Source: Corallococcus sicarius (GTDB taxonomy: Bacteria > Myxococcota > Myxococcia > Myxococcales > Myxococcaceae). Taken from it: a DNA stretch of 53,212 bases. A program made the translations under genes and the position numbers. The notes below the pieces were generated by a model. The model had not been told where the DNA came from, searched no databases, and worked only from the letters and a program-made list of their open reading frames with translations. The stretch spans positions 1-53,212 of the forward strand of contig NZ_RAWG01000025.1 in assembly GCF_003611735.1 (NCBI RefSeq), written 5' to 3'. Shown here piece by piece: positions 16,163 to 23,360 of the stretch; position 1 is the first letter of the stretch; each line of letters begins with the position of its first letter.

Positions 16163-16627
16163 GTGCCTGTCAATACCGGAGTGAACAAGCTGTCCGTGGT
16201 GACCAAGGACAGCGGTGGTGTCACCACCGCATTCCCGGACGTGTGCAAGACGCCCAGTCCGGCGGGCCCCATCCCCATTCCCTATCCCAACATCGCGCAG
16301 TCCTCGGATACCGGGAAGGGCACCAAGAAGGTGTCCGTGGCGGGCAATCCGGTATGCGTGAAGGACTCGAACTTCAGCACCAGCACGGGTGATGAAGCGG
16401 GAACGGCCGGGGGCGGCGTGGCCTCAAGCAAGACCAAGGGCAAGGCCGAGTTCATCAACTACTCCTTCGACGTGAAATTCGAGGGCAAGAACGTAGCGCG
16501 CGCCTTCGACCTGATGCTGCACAACGACAAGAACACGCCCCCCTTCCCGGTCATGCAGGGTCCCATCATCGCCATGGGCGGTGATGCTGGGCCGGCCAGG
16601 TGCCTCTGCTGCGAAGAGGATGTCTAG
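16163..16627 (+). CDS. DUF4150 PAAR-like spike-tip protein
   Basis: This 154-residue protein sharpens the VgrG spike and couples effectors to it. It begins VPVNTGVNKLSVVTKDSGGV and has the DUF4150 signatures DVCKTPSPAGPIPIPYPNIA, KVSVAGNPVCVKDSNFSTSTGDEAGT and GKAEFINYSFDVKFEGKNVARA, and ends with a cysteine cluster RCLCCEEDV. GTG 16163 is the start because GGAGGT (16151-16156) lies 6 bases upstream. It is a bare tip, without a fused C-terminal toxin, so its cargo must be a separate protein, probably recruited by the DUF2169 protein. Confidence 0.93.
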   Translation: MPVNTGVNKLSVVTKDSGGVTTAFPDVCKTPSPAGPIPIPYPNIAQSSDTGKGTKKVSVAGNPVCVKDSNFSTSTGDEAGTAGGGVASSKTKGKAEFINYSFDVKFEGKNVARAFDLMLHNDKNTPPFPVMQGPIIAMGGDAGPARCLCCEEDV

Positions 16628-16651
16628 GCAGGTTGCCGGAAGGACGCGCTG

Positions 16652-19252
16652 ATGCTCTCCATGGAAGCCCATCGCCGCACCGACGCGACCTCCGCGCCGC
16701 ACGATGCCTCCCCCCGAATGGACATGGCGCGGGACTTCCTCGCGGATGCCGCCTTCTTCTGGGCGCAGCGCGAACAGGCGCTGGTCGCTCCCGACTACAC
16801 CCTCCAGGAGCTCCTGGAAGGCCCCGAGCAGCGGCTGCTGGCCTGTCTTGATGCACTGGTATTGGGTGGACCGACTGTCACCCGGAAGCTGCTGCGGCCT
16901 GCCCTGGCTTCGGAGGAACTCGAGACCGTCGCCTGCGCGTGCTCCGCCCTCCTCATGCAGGATGGAGCGGAGGAACTTGATGCCGTGCTCACCGCGCTCC
17001 GTGTCGATGCAGAGCCGACGGGCCAGGGGGCGGCACGGGCCCTGGCGCTCACCCGTCGCGTGGAGGCGGTGGCTCGGCTGCAGGGGCTCCTGAAGGACGC
17101 CCCCCCCGGGGTCCAGGCCCGGGTACTTGGCATCCTCACGCAGTGGGAGGCGGATCCCGGTCAAGACCTGGACGGGCTCCTCTCTGCGGACAATGCACCG
17201 CTGGCCTGTGCGGTACTGCGTGCCGCCCGCCGCTTTCCCGCGCGACTGAGGTCCCTCTCGATTGATCGCGCCCTGGGTTCGGACGTGCCGGAGGTGCGCA
17301 ACGCGGCCCTGGAGACCGCCTTCCTGCTCGGGCATCCCGGCGCCTGGAGCACCTGTGTCGAGGCCGTCCGCCGCCGGGGGCCGGGCTGGGGTGGGCCGGC
17401 GTCGCTGCTCGCGCTGGGCGGCGACCTTCAGGATGTGGACCTCCTCCTCCAGATGCTGTCGGAACCGGCGCTGCGGCGGGATGCGCTCTGGGCCCTGGGG
17501 CTGAGCGGGCGCGTTGCCGCCGTGGGGCCCCTGCTGGAGGCCATGCGAGACGAGAGCGTCGCGCCCCTGGCCGCAGAGGCCTTCTGTTCCATCACGGGTC
17601 TGGTCCTCACCGGGAACCTCGCGGTGTCTCGCAAGGCCTGGACGCCCGAGGCTCCAGAAGAGGAGGAACCCACGCCGCTCGGCCCCGAGGCCGCGCTCCC
17701 CTTCCCCGAACTCCAGGGCGTGGAGCGCTGGTGGAAGGAGATCCAGGGGAACTTCCCGCCCCAGGGGCGCTACCTTGCAGGGAAACCTTATGGAGCAGAG
17801 CCGCTCCTGGAGGCCCTCACCGCAGGCCCGATGCGCAGGCGCGCGACGCTTGCGCTGGAGCTGGCCGTGCGCTCCCAGGGAGCCTGGCAGCTTTCCACCG
17901 GAGACTGGGCGCTGCGCCAATGGAAGGTGCTGCAGGCCCTGCGGCCCACGGTGCGTGGGACCCTGGCCCTGGGCCCCTTCCGCGCGCTACCGCGCACCCT
18001 CGCCGTCCCGGAGGCGTTGCGGGTGAAGGACGCACCGCTCCTTCCGCCCGTGTTCCGCCAGCGCCCCCCACCTCCGGGTGCCCTCGCGGTGACAGGGCTG
18101 GGGCTGGTGTCGTCCCTGGGAGATGGTGTGGTGGGCAGTTGCGCGGCCGCGCGGGTGGGCGTGGCCCGGCCGGGGGCGATGGAGGGCACTCCGGTCGTGG
18201 ACGAGGACTCGGGCGAGGAATTGCCGGTCACGGGGCATGCCATCCCCCACCTCACGCAGGGATTCAGCGGCGTGGGGCGGCTGGTGCGGCTGGGTGTTGC
18301 AGCCCTCGCAGACCTCGTCCACCAGACCGGACTGACCGCGGGACCGCGCACGGGCCTCTTCCTCAACCTGCCGAGCGGCTTCCTCCTCGCCGCCGCGGAG
18401 CGACATGCGCGCGAGGCCGCGAAGCAAGAGGCGGCCGCCTCGAGGCAAGAAGAGGACTCCGGAGAGGCGGAAGTCTCCGAGGAGGAGCCCCTGCTCGCGG
18501 AGGTGCTGCGAGAGCGGTACTCCGGGACGCTGCTGCCCCGGCTGCTCGCCCAAGCCACGTTGCCAGGCGGTGTCTCTCAGCAGGAGCTCTTCTTCGGCGA
18601 CTCCCCTGGCTTCGTCACCGCCTTGCGCGCGGCGGAGCGCGCGCTGAGGTCCGGCGCGGTGGAGCGATGCATCGTGGGCGGTATCGACAGCCTCGTCGAG
18701 CCGGAGTGGCTGGACGCCTTGGAAGAGCTGCGACTGCTGAAGACACCCAACCGACCTACGGGATTGATGCCAGGGGAGTGCGCGGCCTTCGTGCTGGTGG
18801 AGCAAGTGGGCACGGCGGCCCGCCGGAGCGCACCTGTCCACGCGTACATTGATGCGCTGGCCTCCGCCTCCGAGCCAACCCACCTGTTCTCCGGCCAGCC
18901 CCACCTGGGCGTCGCGCTGACGTCGGCGCTCTCCGAGGTGCTCGGGAAGCTGGAGGACCGGGGGCGGGAGACGGGCCTCGTCTTCGCGGACGTCGACGGC
19001 ACGATGCAGCGAGCCCAGGACTGGGGCTACGCCCAGGTGCGACTGGACGGCTTCCCGCTGAAGGAGTTGCCCCAGTGGACTCCCGTGGACGCGTGGGGCG
19101 GCGTGGGGGCGGCAACAGGTGCCCTGGCCGTCTGCATGGCGGCGCGAAGCTTCGCGCGGGGCCATGCACCGACCTCCGGCATCCTGGCATGGCTCTGGGG
19201 GTGGTCGGGGGAGCGGGCAGCGCTCCACGTGCGGGCGCCCACGGCGCAATGA
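16652..19252 (+). CDS. TIGR02270-type HEAT-like region fused to a degenerate ketosynthase fold
   Basis: The 866-residue protein has two parts. Residues about 25-400 match the T6SS-associated TIGR02270 pattern (FLADAAFFWAQREQALVAP, YTLQELLEGPEQRLLACLDA) and continue as short HEAT-like helical repeats (EVRNAALETAFLLGHPGAW, DALWALGLSGRVAAVGPLLE). Residues about 475-860 follow the thiolase-fold ketosynthase layout (ALAVTGLGLVSSLGDG, ALRAAERALRSGAVERCIVGG, GLMPGECAAFVLVE). All three catalytic positions are changed: Cys to Ser651 (FGDSPGF), His to Asp782 (ADVDGT) and His to Gly817 (WGGVGAATG). It is therefore probably a structural or adaptor pseudoenzyme. GGAAGGA precedes the ATG at 16652. The gene follows the PAAR-like gene by 24 bases. 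Confidence 0.85.
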   Translation: MLSMEAHRRTDATSAPHDASPRMDMARDFLADAAFFWAQREQALVAPDYTLQELLEGPEQRLLACLDALVLGGPTVTRKLLRPALASEELETVACACSALLMQDGAEELDAVLTALRVDAEPTGQGAARALALTRRVEAVARLQGLLKDAPPGVQARVLGILTQWEADPGQDLDGLLSADNAPLACAVLRAARRFPARLRSLSIDRALGSDVPEVRNAALETAFLLGHPGAWSTCVEAVRRRGPGWGGPASLLALGGDLQDVDLLLQMLSEPALRRDALWALGLSGRVAAVGPLLEAMRDESVAPLAAEAFCSITGLVLTGNLAVSRKAWTPEAPEEEEPTPLGPEAALPFPELQGVERWWKEIQGNFPPQGRYLAGKPYGAEPLLEALTAGPMRRRATLALELAVRSQGAWQLSTGDWALRQWKVLQALRPTVRGTLALGPFRALPRTLAVPEALRVKDAPLLPPVFRQRPPPPGALAVTGLGLVSSLGDGVVGSCAAARVGVARPGAMEGTPVVDEDSGEELPVTGHAIPHLTQGFSGVGRLVRLGVAALADLVHQTGLTAGPRTGLFLNLPSGFLLAAAERHAREAAKQEAAASRQEEDSGEAEVSEEEPLLAEVLRERYSGTLLPRLLAQATLPGGVSQQELFFGDSPGFVTALRAAERALRSGAVERCIVGGIDSLVEPEWLDALEELRLLKTPNRPTGLMPGECAAFVLVEQVGTAARRSAPVHAYIDALASASEPTHLFSGQPHLGVALTSALSEVLGKLEDRGRETGLVFADVDGTMQRAQDWGYAQVRLDGFPLKELPQWTPVDAWGGVGAATGALAVCMAARSFARGHAPTSGILAWLWGWSGERAALHVRAPTAQ

Positions 19253-19261
19253 CGTGGGGCG

Positions 19262-20002
19262 TCAGCGCCGGGCGAGTCCCGGCATCATCCGGTATTCGGG
19301 CTGCATACGAAGGCCGCATTCCTCCGCCAGCCGCAGCAGGGCCAGTCCCTCGATGAAGACATGGCGCTCGGTGTGGAAGCGCTGGGGATGCAATGGAAGG
19401 CCCGCGTTCCGGAACTCCGCATCGCGCTCGACGAGCAGGTCCTCCAGGGCGGCATCGAAGGCGTCCTGATCCCGCTTGGAGAGCGCCTCACACACGGCGA
19501 GCCGCGGGGAGCCACTGTCGCCGGAGCATTGCTGGAACGCCGCGAGCGCCCGCTCCGTACCTGGGGAAGGGGCCTTCGCGTCCGCGTGCAGGTGCTCGCG
19601 CCAGAAGTCGGCGTAGCGGAAGTCGTCCTCGAACTCCTCGTCCGCCACCCAGCGATGTGGAGCATGCTGGGCGAGGTCGCGCGCGAGGCCGACCTCACCG
19701 GCGGCGAGCGCGTCGAACAGGGGCTCCACCCGACCGGCGCAGCGGAACCGGCTCGGGGCCGCCGGGTCCGAGTCGAGGAGCAGCAGCTCCCGGCGGGCCA
19801 TCGCGGACAAACGCAGGTCATGGCGGAACGCCGTGACGTCTGCCTCCGACAGCAGCGCGCCAATGGCGGCGATACGGCGGTAGGTGGAGAGCCGGGTCAG
19901 CAGCTCTTCGCGTTGGAGGGGCGTCAGGGGCTGGCGGAGGCCGTCCTCGAGTTCTTCGACGGCCGTGAGCGCGTTCTCGCGAATGAGGTCCATCTGGAGC
20001 AT
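19262..20002 (-). CDS. Imm49-type immunity protein
   Basis: This 246-residue soluble protein has the layout of the Imm49 family: an all-helical body with YADFWREHLHADAKAP in the centre, VCEALSKRDQDAFDAALEDLL, and a C-terminal HVFIEGLALLRLAEECGL followed by PEYRMMPGL. Imm49 proteins neutralise secreted toxins in polymorphic toxin systems. It is the last gene of the minus-strand effector island and converges with the HEAT/ketosynthase gene, with only 9 bases between the two stops. It starts 35 bases after the Imm11-type gene. No separate toxin for it is visible, so it may be an orphan immunity gene that protects against foreign toxins. Confidence 0.75.
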   Translation of the reverse strand: MLQMDLIRENALTAVEELEDGLRQPLTPLQREELLTRLSTYRRIAAIGALLSEADVTAFRHDLRLSAMARRELLLLDSDPAAPSRFRCAGRVEPLFDALAAGEVGLARDLAQHAPHRWVADEEFEDDFRYADFWREHLHADAKAPSPGTERALAAFQQCSGDSGSPRLAVCEALSKRDQDAFDAALEDLLVERDAEFRNAGLPLHPQRFHTERHVFIEGLALLRLAEECGLRMQPEYRMMPGLARR

Positions 20003-20037
20003 GAACTGTCGCCTGTCCTCCGCCGGTCGCGGAGTGT

Positions 20038-20646
20038 CTACGTGCCAACCCGCCCGCGGAACTGGGAGCCGTAGTCCTCCAGCTCCTGGAAGATCATCCC
20101 GGTGCAGTCCTCGTCGATGATGGTTTGACCCAGATCTTCTCGGATGAGGATGAGCCGGGATTGCTCCGCCAGACGGAAAATCTTCGCGTCCTTGGGAATC
20201 TTCTTTTCCTGGAGCACCAGCCGCCGGAACCGTTGCACCTGGTCCTTGATGATGGAGTCCATGGTGAAGTCTGACTTCTTGGCATCCATGCAGGCCACCG
20301 TGCCCAACACATTGGCGATGAAGTAGGGCGTATCCAGCGTTTTCTTGCGCGGGGTGCGCAGACGCACCGGCAGGAATTCAATGGTGCCTTGGGGCGTCTC
20401 CTTCTCCAGGATGCCTTTGAGCTTCGCGGACACCACGAGCAGCGCGGAGGTATTGGGGATGCTGTCCGTCAGCTTGCTGCCCCGCTCTTTCGATAAATCG
20501 AAGATGAGTCCCTCCGGGAACCAATCCTTGCAGGGCACTCCCTTCGTCAGCAGGTACCCATTGCCGTCCATCGGGTCCTTGCGGAGCGCGTCCATCCACG
20601 CGAAGGACTCGTCCTCGTCGTCTCTCACCCAGGGGTAGTAGCTCAC
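20038..20646 (-). CDS. Imm11 (DUF1629) family immunity protein
   Basis: The start is GTG at 20646 (reading VSYYPWVRDDEDESF), because GAGGAG lies just upstream and the conserved family N-terminus begins here; the frame stays open further upstream, inside the toxin gene, without homology. The 202-residue product has the DUF1629/Imm11 blocks: MDGNGYLLTKGVP, IEFLPVRLRTPRK, YFIANVLGTVACMD, IPKDAKIFRLAEQSRLILI and a C-terminal GMIFQELEDY. Imm11 proteins are immunity partners of secreted toxins and are abundant in Myxococcus. It follows the AHH toxin gene by 17 bases, in the same direction, and is its likely cognate immunity protein. Confidence 0.88.
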   Translation of the reverse strand: MSYYPWVRDDEDESFAWMDALRKDPMDGNGYLLTKGVPCKDWFPEGLIFDLSKERGSKLTDSIPNTSALLVVSAKLKGILEKETPQGTIEFLPVRLRTPRKKTLDTPYFIANVLGTVACMDAKKSDFTMDSIIKDQVQRFRRLVLQEKKIPKDAKIFRLAEQSRLILIREDLGQTIIDEDCTGMIFQELEDYGSQFRGRVGT

Positions 20647-20663
20647 CGGAATCGACTCCTCGC

Positions 20664-21341
20664 TCAGGGCTTCTTGCTCTTCGTGATGCCCTTCTTCTTG
20701 GGCGCAGGCCTCGCGAACGTGTTGATGGAGATGGGGCCGGCGATGACCAGCATCCTCCAGTAGTCCTTTTGGAGACTCATCAGCTTGTCCTTGAGATCCT
20801 CGGGAGGATTCCACGCCTTGTGCTTCTTGTCATTCTTCAGGGCCTCATCCAGTGCGCGTCTGACTCCCTCCATATCCTCGTCGACCTGCCCGGTATAGGC
20901 CGGATGGCTGCCCTGGTGGAACGGTAGTTGGTGGAACTCCGTGTCTCGCTTCCTCGCGGGGAGGAAGATGATGTTCTCCCCGTTGTTGATGTTGTAGTCC
21001 ACCCCCTGGAGCATCCGGAGTTGGTTGCTGTCGAAGAAGGAAAACGCCTCTTCCGGAAGCAGGTGGTGCCCCTGGTTGATGTACGGGGACTGCCCGATCT
21101 GGAAGTTGTTGCCATACGTGAAGGTATAGCGCCGAGCGTGGAGCCTGCTGCCCGCCTTCACTCCCTTGTCACGGGCACGCGTTCCACGCGTCTGGAGCAC
21201 GTTCTGAATGACCTCGAGGTCCGCGTAGACGATCTTCCGCCCCCCATTGCCTTTGATGTGCTTGTAGCCCGTCTTCCGATAGTCGCGATCGCGCTTGAGC
21301 CGTGCCTTCAACTTGCCCGCGCCCGAGAGGTGCTTTCCCAT
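20664..21341 (-). CDS. AHH-type nuclease effector
   Basis: The 225-residue protein is strongly basic at its N-terminus (GKLKARLKRDRDYRKTGYK) and Lys-rich at its C-terminus. The middle has the AHH nuclease-toxin pattern: QGHHLLPEEAF (His92-His93), a helix, then VDYNINNGENIIFLP with the conserved Asn, and PFHQGSHPAYTGQV with His142 and His146. AHH domains belong to the HNH/endonuclease VII fold and are found as toxin tips. GGAG lies 7 bases before the ATG. There is no trafficking domain, so delivery by a PAAR/adaptor pair is expected. It lies between a DUF6484 gene and an Imm11 gene. Base composition is visibly less GC-rich than in the structural genes, consistent with transfer. Confidence 0.85.
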   Translation of the reverse strand: MGKHLSGAGKLKARLKRDRDYRKTGYKHIKGNGGRKIVYADLEVIQNVLQTRGTRARDKGVKAGSRLHARRYTFTYGNNFQIGQSPYINQGHHLLPEEAFSFFDSNQLRMLQGVDYNINNGENIIFLPARKRDTEFHQLPFHQGSHPAYTGQVDEDMEGVRRALDEALKNDKKHKAWNPPEDLKDKLMSLQKDYWRMLVIAGPISINTFARPAPKKKGITKSKKP

Positions 21342-21358
21342 GCGTGTCTCCGTAAGAC

Positions 21359-21925
21359 TCAGTTCAACTCGATTTTACCACCGCGGATGAGCTGGAGCCC
21401 CGAGGCACGGCTCTCCACCCGGACGCCTCGCAGGAGGATGGTACCGTCCCTGCGCAGCGTGATGCTCGCCTCGCCCACCTGAAGCACAAGTTCCTTCTGG
21501 GCGCCCAGGACGACACGATCCTCCGGCACGGAGTTCTTTGCCCTGGTTTCCGTGGCGGGCGCGGGTTCAGCGGGCGTGGGAGCCTTGGCACTCTCGGGCC
21601 GCGCCGCCTCCTCCAGGAGCTGCTCCAGCAGCGAAGGAGGATGGGAGTCCTGCCCCATCGCGACAAGCAGGGGCCGCGCCGGGTCACCCTCCTCGAAGAG
21701 CAGGACGGCCAGCCGCTGCTCACCTGCGGCAACGCGGAGCTGCGCCATGTCGAGGGCGACAAAGTTCCGTGCCGGAACCGGTCCGGGACCGCCTTCAAAC
21801 TGAACCAGGGGAAGTCCCTCCAGACTCACGCCGACAAGTCGACCGACGCGTGCCCCCAGGATGGGCTGCTGCGACCCGGTGCGGGCATCCTTGTCAGGCG
21901 TGCTGCCATCGTCAGGTGAAGGCAT
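21359..21925 (-). CDS. DUF6484 domain protein, T6SS effector-associated
   Basis: The start is placed at ATG 21925 (MPSPDDGSTPDKD), where the conserved region soon begins; the longer reading upstream covers an AT-richer intergenic stretch. The 188-residue product has ILGARVGRLVGVSLEGLPLV, then PVPARNFVALDMAQLRVAAGEQ and RLAVLLFEEGDPARPLLVAMG, the DUF6484 pattern. A Pro/Ala linker leads to a short beta-rich tail (LVLQVGEASITLRRDGTILL) resembling the gp5-type repeats of VgrG tails. Such proteins sit next to T6SS effectors. It is the first gene of the minus-strand effector island, 17 bases before the AHH toxin. The function is unknown; a loading or spike-docking role is inferred. Confidence 0.82.
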   Translation of the reverse strand: MPSPDDGSTPDKDARTGSQQPILGARVGRLVGVSLEGLPLVQFEGGPGPVPARNFVALDMAQLRVAAGEQRLAVLLFEEGDPARPLLVAMGQDSHPPSLLEQLLEEAARPESAKAPTPAEPAPATETRAKNSVPEDRVVLGAQKELVLQVGEASITLRRDGTILLRGVRVESRASGLQLIRGGKIELN

Positions 21926-22051
21926 GGGAAACCTCGGCGAGGCATGAGCCTCTCGTAACTTTCGTCCGCACGCTATGTAATGATTGTGTTCACATGCTGA
22001 ATAGCACCCGGCGGCACAGCAAGTCATTGACGGACGCGCAAACGACCCCAC

Positions 22052-23269
22052 TCAAGCACTCAGCGCCGTCAGCACCCGGGACGCCACGGCATCCCAGGAG
22101 CGCTCGACCGCCGCGGCGTGGATGCGCTGCTCCAGCGCCCTTCGCGCCACCTCTCCCAACCGGGCGACCTGCCCGAGCACCTCCGAGAGCCGCTCGGCCG
22201 TCAGGGGCGCCACGGACCAGCCGGCCCCGGTCTCCTGCACGTAGCGGTGGAGGTCCGGCGGGCCTCCCGCGATGATCGGGCGGAGGAAGGCGCGGGCCAG
22301 CTGCGCCGTCCCGCTCTCATGGCGGATGCTCGCGTCGTAGATGTTCAGCACGGCGTCCGCCGCCCAGAAGAACCGGGGGTGCTCCTCCACGCGGACGAAG
22401 CCGGGGAACAGGTGGACCCGCTCCCGGACGCGCGCCTGCTCAATGAGGGCCTGAAGCTCCCGGTACGACACGTCGCCCTCCGGGCCCGCGATGATCAACT
22501 CCCACCCGGGACTGCGCGCCAGCGCTTCGAAGACGACGCGGAAGCGCTTGTCGGCGCGCAGGGTGCCGAAGGCGAGCGCCAGCTTGCGCCGCGTTGGAAT
22601 GCCCAGCTCCGCCCGTGCCGTGGCACTGTCCACGCGGATCAGTGTGTCGGGATGGGGCGCCCCATACGGAAGCACCTCGACCTTGTTGGCGAAGTCCTGC
22701 CCGGGGTCGATGTTCTCGAGCAGGTTCTCCCGCATCCCGGAGGTGTGCACGAAGCACGTGTCCACGCTGCGCAGGATGTGCCGCGCGAAGGGACGGGCCA
22801 GGAGCTTGTAGGCGCCCGCGAGGAGCGAGGCGTGCGTCAGGTTGAAGTGGGTGTCGTGGAAGATGCAGAGCCGCCGGTGAGGTGCCCTGGGCACCCGTGA
22901 GAGGTGCGCCGCCAGCGTCAGGTACTCGAAGGTCTCGAACAGCAGCGGCGGCCCTCCGAGTGAGCCGTGCACGCGCTCCAGCTCGTTGAGCAAGCCCAGC
23001 TGGCGGGTGAGGCGTGAGGTGCCCCACACCACGTCTCCCAGCGGTCCCAGCCGCGCGCGGTACTCCGAACGCAATCCGGCCCCGGTGTCCTTTCCAGACA
23101 GATGGGGGACGATGGACGGGGGATAGCGCACACTTCCTGTCAGACCGTGGACGTGGACTTCCACGTCGAGGCGCGCGAGCGCCTCACCCAGGCCGGTGAG
23201 GTACGACTGCTGGTGTCCCGCGGGATGGAACGCTGTGGGGCTGAAGACGAGCAGACGGTTCGACGGCAT
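22052..23269 (-). CDS. GT4-type glycosyltransferase
   Basis: This 405-residue protein resembles GT-B fold glycosyltransferases of family GT4. The N-terminal Rossmann half has LLVFSPTAFHPAGHQQSYL and CIFHDTHFNLTHASLL. The C-terminal half has KLALAFGTLRADKRFRVV, ELIIAGPEGDVSYREL, VHLFPGFVRVEEHPRFFWAAD and SGTAQLARAFLRPIIAG, which contains the sugar-nucleotide binding Glu region. The donor and acceptor cannot be told from sequence. It follows the hybrid kinase gene on the same strand after 91 bases and precedes the effector island by 126 bases. No polysaccharide cluster is visible around it. Confidence 0.88.
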   Translation of the reverse strand: MPSNRLLVFSPTAFHPAGHQQSYLTGLGEALARLDVEVHVHGLTGSVRYPPSIVPHLSGKDTGAGLRSEYRARLGPLGDVVWGTSRLTRQLGLLNELERVHGSLGGPPLLFETFEYLTLAAHLSRVPRAPHRRLCIFHDTHFNLTHASLLAGAYKLLARPFARHILRSVDTCFVHTSGMRENLLENIDPGQDFANKVEVLPYGAPHPDTLIRVDSATARAELGIPTRRKLALAFGTLRADKRFRVVFEALARSPGWELIIAGPEGDVSYRELQALIEQARVRERVHLFPGFVRVEEHPRFFWAADAVLNIYDASIRHESGTAQLARAFLRPIIAGGPPDLHRYVQETGAGWSVAPLTAERLSEVLGQVARLGEVARRALEQRIHAAAVERSWDAVASRVLTALSA

Positions 23270-23360
23270 CGGGAGGCCCTCGCATGGCCGCCCACGCCAC
23301 CGCGACTTCCTCCCTGCGACAACCCCCCCCGCGAGACAGGCCTTGCGTCCGATAGCGGTC

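Noticed and set aside
16652-19252. Ketosynthase-like part considered as a biosynthetic enzyme
   Set aside because: All three catalytic residues are replaced and the surroundings are T6SS genes.
20647-20814. N-terminal extension of the Imm11-type gene
   Set aside because: It overlaps the AHH toxin gene, has no homology, and a GTG with a good ribosome binding site exists at 20646.
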